From assembly GCF_002944315.1 (NCBI RefSeq), contig NZ_CP024311.1, forward strand, positions 3,788,501 to 3,852,500: a stretch of 64,000 nt of DNA, written 5' to 3'. The notes beneath the pieces are model-generated. The model was not told where the DNA came from and searched no databases. It worked only from the letters and a program-made list of their open reading frames with translations. Below, piece after piece: positions 38,125-48,536 of the stretch. This DNA comes from Rhizobium sp. NXC24. GTDB taxonomy: Bacteria; Pseudomonadota; Alphaproteobacteria; Rhizobiales; Rhizobiaceae. The position numbers and the translations under genes are program-made. Position 1 is the stretch's first letter; every line of letters begins with the position of its first letter.

Positions 38125-38922
38125 ATGACATTCCGTCGTTCGTTTCTTTTGGGCCTGACCGCCCTCGTGCTTGCACCATTTGCTTCTTTCGCCGCCGATC
38201 TGCCGAACCTGAACGGCAAGACCGTGGTCGTCGTCACTGAGAATGCCTATCCGCCGCTGCAATTCGTCGACCCCAAGTCCGGCAAGCCGATCGGCTGGGA
38301 ATATGACGCGATGAACGAGATCGCCAAGCGGCTGAACTTCAAGGTCGAGTACCAGAACACGAGCTGGGATGCGATGATCCAGGCCGTCTCCGAAGGCCAG
38401 TACAACATCGGCATGACCGGCATTACCATCAAGGAAGACCGCAAGCAGAAGGTCGACTTCTCCGATCCCTATATGCGCTCGCAGCAGTTCATGTTGGTGC
38501 GCGGCGACGAGAAGCGCTTCACCGATGCCAAGAGCTTCGCCGCCTTCAAGGAAGGCCTGATCGGCGCGCAGCCGGGCACGACCCCCTTCTACACCGCCGT
38601 CTATGAAGTCCTCGACGGCAACGAGCAGAACCCGCGCATCAAGACCTTCGAAACCTTCGGCGCGACCGTGCAGGCGCTGAAGACCGGCGATGTCGATCTG
38701 GTGCTGACCGACGGCACGGCAGGCAAGGGTTACGTCGACGCTTCAAACGGCGGATTGAAGCTGATCGGCGATCCTCTCGGCACCGAGGATTTCGGCTTCA
38801 TCTTCCAGAAAGGCTCCGATCTCGTCGCTCCGATCAATGCCGCCATCGCCAGCCTGAAGGCCGACGGCACCTTCGACGCCCTGAACAAGAAGTGGTTCCT
38901 CGACTACAAGATGGGCCAATGA
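38125..38922 (+). CDS. polar amino acid ABC transporter substrate-binding protein
   Basis: This is a 265-residue periplasmic binding protein (SBP_bac_3 family) with a signal peptide ([19 protein letters not shown]). Domain features include [40 protein letters not shown] and [18 protein letters not shown]. The [11 protein letters not shown] hinge region is also seen. It likely binds a polar amino acid or similar small solute. The permease gene follows 34 bases downstream, but no ATPase gene is adjacent, so the ATPase must be supplied from elsewhere. Confidence 0.92.
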   Translation: MTFRRSFLLGLTALVLAPFASFAADLPNLNGKTVVVVTENAYPPLQFVDPKSGKPIGWEYDAMNEIAKRLNFKVEYQNTSWDAMIQAVSEGQYNIGMTGITIKEDRKQKVDFSDPYMRSQQFMLVRGDEKRFTDAKSFAAFKEGLIGAQPGTTPFYTAVYEVLDGNEQNPRIKTFETFGATVQALKTGDVDLVLTDGTAGKGYVDASNGGLKLIGDPLGTEDFGFIFQKGSDLVAPINAAIASLKADGTFDALNKKWFLDYKMGQ

Positions 38923-38956
38923 ACCCTGCAGATCGATATACTGGAAGCCCGCTCTG

Positions 38957-39835
38957 ATGGCACCATTGACAGGCCTGGGCGGGCACCCCGGCAAGGATGA
39001 CTTTCCCTGGTGGTTGATCGCCCTTGCCATACTCGGCGTCGTCATTTCCTTTGCAATCGCGGCAAACGGCCTCTACGCCCAGATCTTCTCTCTTCTGCTC
39101 AACGGCATCGGCGTCACGATCTTCGTGACGCTGGTGGCCTTTACGCTTGCCATGCTGCTCGGCCTTGGGCTTGCGCTGCTTGGCCTGTCGGACTTCCTCG
39201 TGCTGCGGCAGGCGGCGCGCTTCTATATCGAGATCGTGCGCGGCATCCCGATGCTCGTGCTGCTCTCCTACGTCGCCTTCGTTGGCACACCGGCCTTCGT
39301 CGCCGTTTATAACTTCATCATTTCCCCGTTGATTTCCGCCGGCTGGACAAGCCCGCTTGTCGTCCGCGACGTGCCGTTCGTCTGGCGCACGATCATCGCG
39401 CTGACGATAGGCTATTCGTCCTTCATCGCCGAGATCTTCCGCGCCGGCATTCAAGCCGTCGACCAGGGCCAGATCGAAGCGGCAAAGGCGCTAGGCCTCA
39501 CCCGCTTCCAGCGTTTCCGCCTCGTCGTCTTTCCGCAGGCGATCCGCGTGATCCTGCCACCGCTGTCCAACGACTTCATCGCGATGGTGAAGGACAGCTC
39601 GCTGGTGTCCGTGCTGGGCGTTGCCGATATCAGCCAGCTTGCCAAGCTCTATTACTCGGCCAATTTCCGCTACTTCGAAACGCTGTCGATCCTCGCTTTC
39701 ATCTACCTGTTGCTGACGATTGGCCTGTCGCTATTGCTGCGGCAGCTCGAAGCCTGGATGCGCCGGCGTTCGGGCGGCGATCGCTCCGCCTTCCGCCGCA
39801 TGGCGCCTGGCCAGCCGCCGGATGCGCAAGTGTGA
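38957..39835 (+). CDS. amino acid ABC transporter permease
   Basis: This is a 292-residue permease of the HisM/GlnP type with five to six membrane segments and a longer hydrophilic N-terminus. The ABC EAA loop is EAAKALGLTRFQRFRLVVFP, and the segment NDFIAMVKDSSLVSVLGVAD matches polar amino-acid permeases. It is transcribed with the binding-protein gene. There is no second permease or ATPase, so it may form a homodimer with an ATPase encoded elsewhere. Confidence 0.92.
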   Translation: MAPLTGLGGHPGKDDFPWWLIALAILGVVISFAIAANGLYAQIFSLLLNGIGVTIFVTLVAFTLAMLLGLGLALLGLSDFLVLRQAARFYIEIVRGIPMLVLLSYVAFVGTPAFVAVYNFIISPLISAGWTSPLVVRDVPFVWRTIIALTIGYSSFIAEIFRAGIQAVDQGQIEAAKALGLTRFQRFRLVVFPQAIRVILPPLSNDFIAMVKDSSLVSVLGVADISQLAKLYYSANFRYFETLSILAFIYLLLTIGLSLLLRQLEAWMRRRSGGDRSAFRRMAPGQPPDAQV

Positions 39836-39907
39836 TGGCTGCGGCCAAACGTCGGCCCACCCAACACCACCCTATCGCCACCATTGCCGAAGGTTTTGAA
39901 AATTGGT

Positions 39908-40042
39908 ATGAGCATCGGCATGACAAAGATCATGAGCAAAGACGGACAGCTCGTCACGGCTTTCGTGCTGCAGGACCATAAGCGCCTGCCGGCCCGATTC
40001 TTTGCGATGATTTCGGGCGCGCTCAACAGCCGACTTCGCTGA
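39908..40042 (+). CDS. possible small protein upstream of leuC (44 residues)
   Basis: An open frame of 44 codons, [20 protein letters not shown] and onward, ends 68 bases before leuC. It has no Leu-codon run, so it is not a classical leucine leader peptide. It lacks a strong ribosome-binding site. It resembles no family I recognise and may be chance, but it is the only sizeable plus-strand frame in the permease-leuC gap. Confidence 0.2.
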   Translation: MSIGMTKIMSKDGQLVTAFVLQDHKRLPARFFAMISGALNSRLR

Positions 40043-40110
40043 TCACTCCCGAGGCCGGCGGTCCTGATCCGTCACCCCCATTTTCGACAATGCAATATGG
40101 ATCTGTAGCC

Positions 40111-41520
40111 ATGAGCGCTCCACGCACCCTTTACGACAAAATCTGGGATGATCATCTCGTCGACAGCCAGGACGACGGCACCTGTCTTCTCTACATCGAC
40201 CGTCACCTCGTTCATGAAGTGACGTCGCCGCAGGCTTTCGAAGGCCTGCGCATGAGCGGCCGTAAGGTTCGCGCCCCGGAAAAGACGCTGGCCGTCGTCG
40301 ACCATAACGTTCCGACCTCTGCTGATCGCCATCTCGGCATCAAGAACGAGGAAAGCCGCATCCAGGTCGAGGCGCTCGCCAAGAACGCGGCTGAATTCGG
40401 CGTGGAATATTACTCCGAAAACGACAAGCGTCAGGGCATCGTCCACATCATCGGCCCTGAGCAGGGTTTCACCCTGCCCGGCATGACCATCGTCTGCGGT
40501 GACAGCCATACGTCCACCCACGGCGCCTTCGGCTCCCTGGCGCACGGCATCGGCACCTCCGAGGTCGAGCATGTGCTCGCCACACAGACGCTGATCCAGA
40601 AGAAGGCGAAGAACATGCTGGTGCGCGTCGACGGCCAGTTGCCGGAGGGCGTCACTGCCAAGGACATCATCCTCGCCATCATCGGCGAGATCGGCACTGC
40701 CGGCGGCACCGGCTACGTCATCGAATATGCTGGCGAAGCGATCCGCGCGCTGTCGATGGAAGGCCGCATGACGATCTGCAACATGTCGATCGAAGGCGGC
40801 GCCCGCGCCGGCCTGATCGCGCCGGACGACACGACCTTCGAATATATCAAGGGCAAGCCGCGCGCGCCGAAGGGTGAAGCACTGGAGCAGGCGATCGCCT
40901 ACTGGAAGACGCTGCAGAGCGACGAAGGCGCGCATTACGACCGCGTCGTCGTGCTCAACGCTGCCGCCCTGCCGCCGATTGTCTCCTGGGGTTCGTCGCC
41001 GGAAGACGTCGTCTCTGTGCAGGGCATCGTTCCGAACCCGGACGAGATCCAGGATGAGACCAAGCGCGCTTCCAAGTGGCGCGCCCTCGACTACATGGGC
41101 CTGAAGCCGGGCACTCCGATGACCGAGATCAACATCGATCGCGTCTTCATCGGCTCCTGCACCAACGGCCGCATCGAGGACCTGCGCGCCGTCGCCAAGG
41201 TCGTCGAAGGCAAGACGGTGGCATCCACCGTCGACGCGATGATCGTTCCGGGCTCCGGTCTTGTGAAGGAACAGGCGGAAGCCGAAGGCCTCGACAAGAT
41301 CTTCAAGGCCGCCGGCTTCGACTGGCGCGAGCCGGGCTGTTCCATGTGCCTCGCCATGAACGATGACCGCCTGAAGCCGGGCGAGCGCTGCGCCTCCACC
41401 TCGAACCGCAACTTCGAAGGCCGCCAGGGCTTCAAGGGCCGCACCCATCTGGTCTCGCCGGCTATGGCAGCGGCAGCGGCAATCGCCGGTCACTTCGTCG
41501 ATATTCGCGAATGGAACTGA
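40111..41520 (+). CDS. leuC: 3-isopropylmalate dehydratase large subunit
   Basis: LeuC with LeuD isomerises 2- to 3-isopropylmalate in leucine synthesis using a [4Fe-4S] cluster. The product is 469 residues from [17 protein letters not shown]. The cluster cysteines are in [14 protein letters not shown] and [13 protein letters not shown], and the [20 protein letters not shown] motif is intact. leuD is not adjacent in this window, as is usual in rhizobia. The frame upstream to 40090 is discounted. A strong terminator follows. Confidence 0.97.
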   Translation: MSAPRTLYDKIWDDHLVDSQDDGTCLLYIDRHLVHEVTSPQAFEGLRMSGRKVRAPEKTLAVVDHNVPTSADRHLGIKNEESRIQVEALAKNAAEFGVEYYSENDKRQGIVHIIGPEQGFTLPGMTIVCGDSHTSTHGAFGSLAHGIGTSEVEHVLATQTLIQKKAKNMLVRVDGQLPEGVTAKDIILAIIGEIGTAGGTGYVIEYAGEAIRALSMEGRMTICNMSIEGGARAGLIAPDDTTFEYIKGKPRAPKGEALEQAIAYWKTLQSDEGAHYDRVVVLNAAALPPIVSWGSSPEDVVSVQGIVPNPDEIQDETKRASKWRALDYMGLKPGTPMTEINIDRVFIGSCTNGRIEDLRAVAKVVEGKTVASTVDAMIVPGSGLVKEQAEAEGLDKIFKAAGFDWREPGCSMCLAMNDDRLKPGERCASTSNRNFEGRQGFKGRTHLVSPAMAAAAAIAGHFVDIREWN

Positions 41521-41538
41521 TTGATTTCAGATAACCGA

Positions 41539-41569
41539 CAAAGGCGGCTTTCGAGCCGCCTTTTTTGTT
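41539..41569 (+). terminator. Rho-independent terminator after leuC
   Basis: AAAGGCGGCT and AGCCGCCTTT form a stem closed by a TTCG loop, followed by a T-run. It lies 18 bases after the leuC stop. Confidence 0.87.
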
Positions 41570-41613
41570 TGTCTCGATGGACGAAGCACTGATCGGATTC
41601 CCGTCACCGGACT

Positions 41614-42513
41614 CTATCGTTCCGACGCGATTGCCGGATTGGCGGACGCTGATTTCCCGGCAGAAGGAAGCTGCTGCGCGCGCTGGCTCAGCCAGACGCT
41701 GCCAAGCACGATGGCGATGCCCAGAATCTGAATTGCGCTGAGCTGTTGGTCCAGCACACCCCAGCCGAGGATCACGGCGGTCATGGGACTGAGAAAGCCG
41801 AGCGGCGAGACGACGGATGGTTCCAGGCGCGACAGGCCGCGAAACCAGAGAATATAGGTGAGCGCCGCTCCAATCAGGCCGAGATAGGCAAAGCCCAGAA
41901 TATTGGCGGCGGTCGGAAGAGGAAGCGGCGGCTCCATCATCATGGCGAAAGGCAGCAACAGCAAGCCGCCAGCGGTCAACTGCCAGGCAGTAAAGGTGAG
42001 CGGCGAGACATCGGGCCGCCAGCGCCGGCTGAGCACGGTACCGGCCGCCATGGAGACGGCGCCGCCGACCCCGGCCGCAATGCCGACGGGATCGAGCGTT
42101 GCCCGCGGCGTAAGGATCAAGAACGCAACGCCGACAATGCCGGCAAGCGCCGCCACGATAGAAAGGCCGCGGATCGGCGAGCCGAGCAAGAGGCGGGCCA
42201 GCACGATGACGATCAGCGGCTGGATCGCACCGACGGTCGCTGCCACGCCGCCCGGCAGCCGGTAGGCGGAGATGAACAGCATCCACCAGAAGATGGAGAA
42301 ATTCAGAGCGCCGAGGACGAGCGATCTCACCCACCAGATGCCGTGCGGTACCCGCCGCACGATGGCGAGCAGAAGCAGCCCTGCGGGCAACGCACGCAAC
42401 AGGGCAACCGTCAGCGGATAGCCGGCCGGCAGAAGTTCCGTCGTCACAAGATAGGTGCTGCCCCAGATCGCCGGCGAGACGGCGGTCAACAAGAGATCGG
42501 AATTGCGCGTCAT
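41614..42513 (-). CDS. EamA/DMT family exporter
   Basis: This is a 299-residue drug/metabolite transporter with ten hydrophobic segments arranged as two EamA repeats. Features include the N-terminal AVSPAIWGSTYLVTTELLPA, the mid-protein AATVGAIQPLIVIVLARLLL and the second repeat WFRGLSRLEPSVVSPLGFLS. Members export amino acids, metabolites or drugs. It is divergent from a MarR regulator, and the short gap carries two strong palindromic operators. That makes regulation by the neighbouring protein likely. Confidence 0.92.
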   Translation of the reverse strand: MTRNSDLLLTAVSPAIWGSTYLVTTELLPAGYPLTVALLRALPAGLLLLAIVRRVPHGIWWVRSLVLGALNFSIFWWMLFISAYRLPGGVAATVGAIQPLIVIVLARLLLGSPIRGLSIVAALAGIVGVAFLILTPRATLDPVGIAAGVGGAVSMAAGTVLSRRWRPDVSPLTFTAWQLTAGGLLLLPFAMMMEPPLPLPTAANILGFAYLGLIGAALTYILWFRGLSRLEPSVVSPLGFLSPMTAVILGWGVLDQQLSAIQILGIAIVLGSVWLSQRAQQLPSAGKSASANPAIASER

Positions 42514-42529
42514 GTCTTACTTCCGAATT

Positions 42530-42575
42530 TATCTTGACCTCAAGATAATCTGAAATATCTTGACGTCAAGATATT
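42530..42575. promoter_or_regulatory. Two palindromic MarR-type operators
   Basis: Two inverted repeats lie in the 81-base gap between the divergent EamA and MarR genes. TATCTTGACCTCAAGATA is at 42530-42547 and ATATCTTGACGTCAAGATAT at 42555-42574. Both share the core ATCTTGA(C)-(G/C)TCAAGAT. Their centres are 26 bases apart. They are the probable binding sites of the adjacent MarR protein and cover the region where both promoters must lie. Confidence 0.82.
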
Positions 42576-42594
42576 TTCATGGCGATGTCCGGGC

Positions 42595-43104
42595 ATGGAT
42601 CGCATCGACAAGATTCTTGCCCAATGGAAAAGGGAGCGGCCCGATCTCGATACCACCCCGATGGGATTGATCGGCCGCCTCGGAAACGTAGCCCACCATC
42701 TTGGCCGCGAGATGGAGCGTACTTTCGCGCAGTTCGGCTTGAATCGCGCAACCTTCGACGTGCTGGCGACGCTGCGCCGCTCGGGAATGCCCTATGCCCT
42801 CTCCCCCAGCGATCTGATGGCCGCCATGATGGTAACCTCCGGCACCATGACCAATCGCATCGATCAACTGGAAAAAGCTGGCCTCGTTGCCCGCAGCGTC
42901 AACCCTGAAGACGCCCGCAGCTTTCTGGTATCGCTGACCGAAAAGGGTTTTGCGCTGATTGACAGCGCGGTGGCAGCCCATGTCGAGACGCAGACCCGTC
43001 TCGTCTCTGGTCTGTCGGAGGAGGAAAAAGCAGCATTGAATACGCTGCTCGGTAAATATCTATCTGACTTCGAGACTGCGCTGGAGAAATCCGCCGCAGT
43101 CTGA
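42595..43104 (+). CDS. MarR family transcriptional regulator
   Basis: This is a 169-residue winged-helix regulator. The DNA-binding region is YALSPSDLMAAMMVTSGTMT, followed by NRIDQLEKAGLVARSVNPED, with the wing ARSFLVSLTEKGFALID. The dimerisation helices flank it. It is divergent from the EamA exporter and probably represses that gene and itself through the paired palindromes at 42530-42575. The ligand is not predictable. A bidirectional hairpin terminator follows. Confidence 0.93.
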   Translation: MDRIDKILAQWKRERPDLDTTPMGLIGRLGNVAHHLGREMERTFAQFGLNRATFDVLATLRRSGMPYALSPSDLMAAMMVTSGTMTNRIDQLEKAGLVARSVNPEDARSFLVSLTEKGFALIDSAVAAHVETQTRLVSGLSEEEKAALNTLLGKYLSDFETALEKSAAV

Positions 43105-43111
43105 ACCGCCG

Positions 43112-43142
43112 AAAAGTAGCCCGCCGATGACGGGCTATTTTT
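43112..43142. terminator. Bidirectional terminator between marR and the aldo-keto reductase gene
   Basis: TAGCCCG and CGGGCTA form a stem around CCGATGA, with T-rich sequence on one side and A-rich sequence on the other. It can terminate the plus-strand marR transcript and the minus-strand aldo-keto reductase transcript. Confidence 0.75.
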
Positions 43143-43179
43143 ACGCGTAGCATTCTTATCGGATCGGCCGCGTGGCGCT

Positions 43180-44578
<1,399 letters not shown>

Positions 44579-44702
44579 GACCTTCGTCCTTTGATCTAAG
44601 GGCAGCGCGATGAATTCGGCTGCTGATAACAGGCATTTAGGGCATGCGATTGACCCCGATTAGATGGTAAAAGTGGCAAAGGCTTATGAGAAGGGTTCAT
44701 GA

Positions 44703-45596
44703 ATGCCGCGCCAGCCCGTGAATGACCTCATTGCGTTCCTTGCCGTGGCACGGGAACAAAGCTTCACCAAAGCAGCCGCAAAACTCGGCGTTTCCCAATC
44801 GGCGCTAAGCCATACCATCCGCGGACTGGAGGCTCGTTTGGGGCTCAGGCTGCTGACCCGCACCACCCGCAGCGTCTCACCGACCGAAGCAGGCGAGCGT
44901 TTGCTCGTGACCATTGGCCCTCGCTTCGATGAGATCGAAAACGAATTGGCCGCCCTTAGCGAATTTCGCGAAAAGCCAGCAGGCACCATTCGCATTACCG
45001 CCGGTGAGCATGCAGCCGAAACCATCCTTTGGCCTGCACTGGAAACATTGCTGCCGCAATATCCGGATGTCCATGTCGAGATCATCGTCGACTACGGCCT
45101 GACCGATATCGTCGCCGAACGATATGATGCCGGCGTGCGGCTGGGTGAACAGGTGGCGCGAGACATGATCGCCGTGCGCATCGGTCCCGACATGCGCATG
45201 GCTGCCGTCGGTGCTCCCACATATTTTGAGAAACGGCCGAAACCGCTGACTCCTCAGGATCTGACCGGTCACAATTGCATCAATCTGCGCCTGCCGACGT
45301 ACGGCGGCATCTATGCTTGGGAATTCGAGAAGGACGGGCGGGAGCTGAAGGTGCGGGTCGAAGGCCAATTGGTGTTCAACAATATCGCACTCCGCCTGAA
45401 CGCGGCACTGGCAGGTTTAGGCTTGGCATATCTTCCGGAGGATATCGTGCAGCCCCATCTTCACGACGGGCGGCTCGTCAGGGTTCTCGAGGACTGGTGT
45501 CCGCCCTTTGCCGGATATCATCTCTATTATCCGAGCAGGCGGCAGGCCTCGCCGGCCTTCGCCCTGGTGGTGAATGCGCTTCGCCGCCGCATTTGA
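44703..45596 (+). CDS. LysR family transcriptional regulator
   Basis: This is a 297-residue LysR-type regulator. The N-terminal helix-turn-helix is FLAVAREQSFTKAAAKLGVS with QSALSHTIRGLEARLG, and the substrate-binding domain follows. Subgroup features such as TEAGERLL and LRLPTYGGIYAWEFEKDGRE match regulators linked to aldo-keto reductase operons. It is divergent from the cupin/aldo-keto reductase pair and convergent with a second aldo-keto reductase at 45706. The effector is unknown. Confidence 0.93.
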   Translation: MPRQPVNDLIAFLAVAREQSFTKAAAKLGVSQSALSHTIRGLEARLGLRLLTRTTRSVSPTEAGERLLVTIGPRFDEIENELAALSEFREKPAGTIRITAGEHAAETILWPALETLLPQYPDVHVEIIVDYGLTDIVAERYDAGVRLGEQVARDMIAVRIGPDMRMAAVGAPTYFEKRPKPLTPQDLTGHNCINLRLPTYGGIYAWEFEKDGRELKVRVEGQLVFNNIALRLNAALAGLGLAYLPEDIVQPHLHDGRLVRVLEDWCPPFAGYHLYYPSRRQASPAFALVVNALRRRI

Positions 45597-45633
45597 AGAG
45601 ATTTTGCCCGCGGCACGATCAACGATTCTAAGC

Positions 45634-45657
45634 GGCCCGGAGTATCGGCTCCGGGCC
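45634..45657. terminator. Hairpin between the LysR gene and the second aldo-keto reductase gene
   Basis: GGCCCGGAG and CTCCGGGCC form a perfect 9-bp stem with a TATCGG loop, between two convergent genes. The following T-tract is short, so it is probably a weak terminator for both transcripts. Confidence 0.6.
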
Positions 45658-45705
45658 TTCCGAATGCTGAGCGGAAAGACAATTCCCCTCCGCAAACCTC
45701 GACAA

Positions 45706-46536
45706 TCAGAACGCCGCCGTCATCGGGTCCGGCCCGATACGTCCGCCAGCCGAATCCAATCTGGCGATTTCGGCGAGATCATACGCATCGAGTTTGAAGT
45801 CGAACACGTTGAAGTTTTCTTCGATGCGGCTCGGCGTCACCGATTTCGGGATGACGATCAGCCCGTTGTCCATGTGCCAACGGATGATGACCTGCGCCGG
45901 CGTGCGGCCATGCTTGGCGGCAACCTTGCCGATGACGGCGTTGCCGAGAAGCTTGCCCTGGCCGAGCGGGCTCCAGGACTCCGTCTTGATGCCGAGCTTG
46001 TCGTGCACCTCGCGCAAGCCCCTCTGCTGAAAGGTCGGATGCAGCTCGATCTGGTTCAGCACCGGGGTGACGCCGGTCTCGCCAATAATGCGGTCCAGAT
46101 GCTCCTTGGCGAAATTGGAAACGCCGATCGAGCGGGCGCGGCCTTCTTCCTTGATGCGCAGGAAAGCCTTCCAGCTATCGAGGTAACGGCCACGATGCGG
46201 CGACGGCCAGTGGATGAGATAGAGATCGACATAGTCGGTGCCGAGCCGCTTCAGGCTTTCATCGAACGCCTTCAGGGTCGAATCGAAACCCTGGGCTTCG
46301 TTCCAGAGCTTGGTGGTCAGGAAGATATCCTTGCGGGCGACGCCGGACTGGCGAATGCCTTCGCCGACGCCGTCTTCATTGGCGTAGATGGCGGCCGTGT
46401 CGACATGGCGGTAGCCGGCCTTCAGCGCCGCGCTGACAGCCATCGGCGCGACGTTTTCCGGCGTCTGCCAGACGCCGAGGCCGACCTGCGGAATGGAATT
46501 GCCATCATTGAAAGTGATCGTCGATTGCGTGGTCAC
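45706..46536 (-). CDS. aldo/keto reductase (2,5-diketo-D-gluconate-reductase type)
   Basis: This is a 276-residue aldo-keto reductase. Signature 1 is GYRHVDTAAIYANEDGVGEG, followed by the active-site Lys in FLTTKLWNEAQG. The catalytic histidine is in VDLYLIHWPSPH. The C-terminal cofactor motif is VIPKSVTPSRIEENFNVFDF. These features place it nearer the AKR5 (DkgA/B-like) group than the first aldo-keto reductase. The GTG at 46536 has GGAG seven bases upstream, whereas the open frame extends to 46635. The substrate is unknown. Confidence 0.92.
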   Translation of the reverse strand: MTTQSTITFNDGNSIPQVGLGVWQTPENVAPMAVSAALKAGYRHVDTAAIYANEDGVGEGIRQSGVARKDIFLTTKLWNEAQGFDSTLKAFDESLKRLGTDYVDLYLIHWPSPHRGRYLDSWKAFLRIKEEGRARSIGVSNFAKEHLDRIIGETGVTPVLNQIELHPTFQQRGLREVHDKLGIKTESWSPLGQGKLLGNAVIGKVAAKHGRTPAQVIIRWHMDNGLIVIPKSVTPSRIEENFNVFDFKLDAYDLAEIARLDSAGGRIGPDPMTAAF

Positions 46537-46681
46537 GATAAGTCTCCAAAGGATGAGAAGCGGTGGAGTGAAGGCGTGATTTAAATTCTGAAAGAAAGAA
46601 GCCGGGCCAGGGCCGCAGGGGCGCGCCGGTCGCAAACCTATATAGTGGGGAATACTGGGATTTTAACCCCGGGGCCGCCAG

Positions 46682-47239
46682 TCAGACGACGCGGATGGTC
46701 GTACCCTTGCGCAGCAGCGGAAGGATCCGCCGCATGTCGCGAAGATCGACCGCGACACACCCCGCCGTCGGCTCGTAGCCCGGCCGGATCAGATGAAAGA
46801 AGATCGCCGAGCCGCGGTGACGCTGGCGCGAGCGGATGTTCCAATCGAGCACCAGGCAGATGTCGTAAAGCCCATCGTGCCGCAGCATCTCTTCATGGCT
46901 TGGCTTGAACGGCGCCTTGACCAGCCTGTTGTAATTGGCGTCTTCCGGCTGATCGCACCAGAGCATGCTCTTGCGAATGCGCCGTATCGGCAGAGATGTA
47001 CGTAGAAAGCGGACATGATCGCCGCGCGTGAAGCCGTAAAGCAGCTTCATCGCCGCAATCGGCGTCGCGCCGTCCCCTTCCCGCTTCAGCACGCTGCGCC
47101 CCGATCGGCCGATCGCCGCCGGCAGCGCCAGCGGCCCGATCTGCACTAGGGCGCGCGTGGACTTCCCCGGCGCGGGACGAACGACGATTGTGGAAACGGT
47201 CCGCCTGCCACCCGCCCTTGCTTTTTGCATTTTCCTCAC
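46682..47239 (-). CDS. L,D-transpeptidase (YkuD) family protein
   Basis: This is a 185-residue protein whose C-terminal half contains the YkuD active-site pattern. The His is in GSAIFFHLIRPGYEPTAGCV, with the nucleophilic Cys in TAGCVAVDLRDM. No signal peptide is visible, so export would need another route or an upstream start. L,D-transpeptidases make 3-3 crosslinks in peptidoglycan or attach lipoproteins; Rhizobiales rely on them heavily. The N-terminus is basic. A promoter gap separates it from the divergent response-regulator gene. Confidence 0.87.
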   Translation of the reverse strand: MRKMQKARAGGRRTVSTIVVRPAPGKSTRALVQIGPLALPAAIGRSGRSVLKREGDGATPIAAMKLLYGFTRGDHVRFLRTSLPIRRIRKSMLWCDQPEDANYNRLVKAPFKPSHEEMLRHDGLYDICLVLDWNIRSRQRHRGSAIFFHLIRPGYEPTAGCVAVDLRDMRRILPLLRKGTTIRVV

Positions 47240-47378
47240 ATGTTTTTGCTTTGCTTGTGATTTCGTTTGAAATCATAGCAGTTTCAACTGGACGACCAAG
47301 CCCGAGCTGCCTGACGACTTGCTAAAAATGCAATTTGGCGTAGGACTTAAGGTGCAATAGAACGAGGACCGCAACGGC

Positions 47379-48062
47379 ATGACCGCACGCACCATTCTGC
47401 TGGTGGATGATGACAACGACCTGCGTGAAATGCTGGTCGAGCAACTGTCCCTTTATGAGGAGTTCACGGTTCTGCAGGAAGCGACCGCCGGCAAGGGCGT
47501 CGCGGCCGCACGCGCCGCTCCCGTCGATCTGCTGATCATGGACGTCGGCCTGCCCGATATGGACGGCCGCGAAGCGGTGAAGCTGTTGCGCAAGAGCGGC
47601 TTCAAGGCACCGATCATCATGCTGACGGGCCACGACACCGATTCCGACACCATCCTCGGCCTCGAAGCCGGCGCCAACGACTATGTCACCAAGCCGTTCC
47701 GTTTTGCCGTGCTGCTTGCCCGCATCCGCGCGCAACTGCGCCAGCACGAGCAGAGCGAGGACGCAACCTTCACCGTCGGCCGTTATCTCTTCAAGCCAAG
47801 CCAGAAGCTGCTGACCACGGAAGATGGCCAGAAGATCCGACTGACGGAAAAGGAAGCGGCGATCATCCGCTATCTCTACCGCGCCGACCAAAAAGTCGTC
47901 ACCCGCGATATCCTTCTCGAGGAAGTGTGGGGCTACAATTCCGGCGTCACCACCCACACGCTGGAAACCCATGTTTATCGCCTGCGCCAGAAGATCGAGC
48001 GCGATCCCTCCAACGCCGAAATCCTGGTAACGGAAAACGGCGGCTACAAGATCATTCCGTAG
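47379..48062 (+). CDS. OmpR-family response regulator
   Basis: This is a 227-residue two-component response regulator. The receiver domain has the acidic pair in LLVDDDND, the phosphoacceptor Asp55 in IMDVGLPDMDG, Thr in MLTGHD and Lys105 in YVTKPF. The winged-helix output domain ends with TLETHVYRLRQKIERDPSNA and ILVTENGGYKIIP. It resembles the essential CenR-type regulators of alphaproteobacteria, but that assignment is tentative. No histidine kinase is adjacent. The cNMP-domain gene follows eight bases later. Confidence 0.92.
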   Translation: MTARTILLVDDDNDLREMLVEQLSLYEEFTVLQEATAGKGVAAARAAPVDLLIMDVGLPDMDGREAVKLLRKSGFKAPIIMLTGHDTDSDTILGLEAGANDYVTKPFRFAVLLARIRAQLRQHEQSEDATFTVGRYLFKPSQKLLTTEDGQKIRLTEKEAAIIRYLYRADQKVVTRDILLEEVWGYNSGVTTHTLETHVYRLRQKIERDPSNAEILVTENGGYKIIP

Positions 48063-48070
48063 GCGATACG

Positions 48071-48526
48071 ATGGCGCTCAACGACGATATCCGCCTGCTG
48101 TCGCAATTGCCGTTGTTCCACGGCATGGGCGATGAGCCGTTGCGGCTGATCGCCTTCGGCGCCGACCGTCGCCATGTCACAGCCGGCCTCACTCTGTTCC
48201 GCGAAAAATCGCCAGCCGAATGCGCCTATGTCATCGCCCGCGGCAGTTTTGAGCTGAGCACCCTTGATCCCACGGGGCAACCCCATGTCGAGGCCACCGT
48301 GCAGGCCGGCGCCATGCTGTCGGAGCTGGCGCTGGTGACGCTGGTGGAGCGCAAATACACCGCCGTGGCGCTGGAGGACTCCGATGTCATCCGCATCACG
48401 CGGGCGCTATTTCACCGGCTGATCGAGGAATACCCCGACGCCGGTCTGCTCATCCAAAACCGCGTCCGCGAAAATTTCGCCGTCCTCGCCAAGCAGGCCG
48501 CGGCGCTCCTGCACCGGTTTTCTTGA
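48071..48526 (+). CDS. stand-alone cyclic-nucleotide-binding-domain protein
   Basis: This 151-residue protein carries a cAMP/cGMP-binding-type beta-roll, seen in LSQLPLFHGMGDEPLRLIAF, FREKSPAECAYVIARGSFEL and AGAMLSELALVTLVERKYTA. It resembles the N-terminal half of Crp/Fnr regulators but has no helix-turn-helix after it; the C-terminus is a short helix. It may be a regulatory or structural subunit. The eight-base gap to the response-regulator gene suggests an operon. The longer open frame upstream is shadow of that gene. Confidence 0.85.
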   Translation: MALNDDIRLLSQLPLFHGMGDEPLRLIAFGADRRHVTAGLTLFREKSPAECAYVIARGSFELSTLDPTGQPHVEATVQAGAMLSELALVTLVERKYTAVALEDSDVIRITRALFHRLIEEYPDAGLLIQNRVRENFAVLAKQAAALLHRFS

Positions 48527-48536
48527 AACTCCTGGC

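Noticed and set aside
39836..40110. Leucine leader peptide and attenuator before leuC
   Set aside because: No run of Leu codons and no terminator hairpin was found between the permease gene and leuC.
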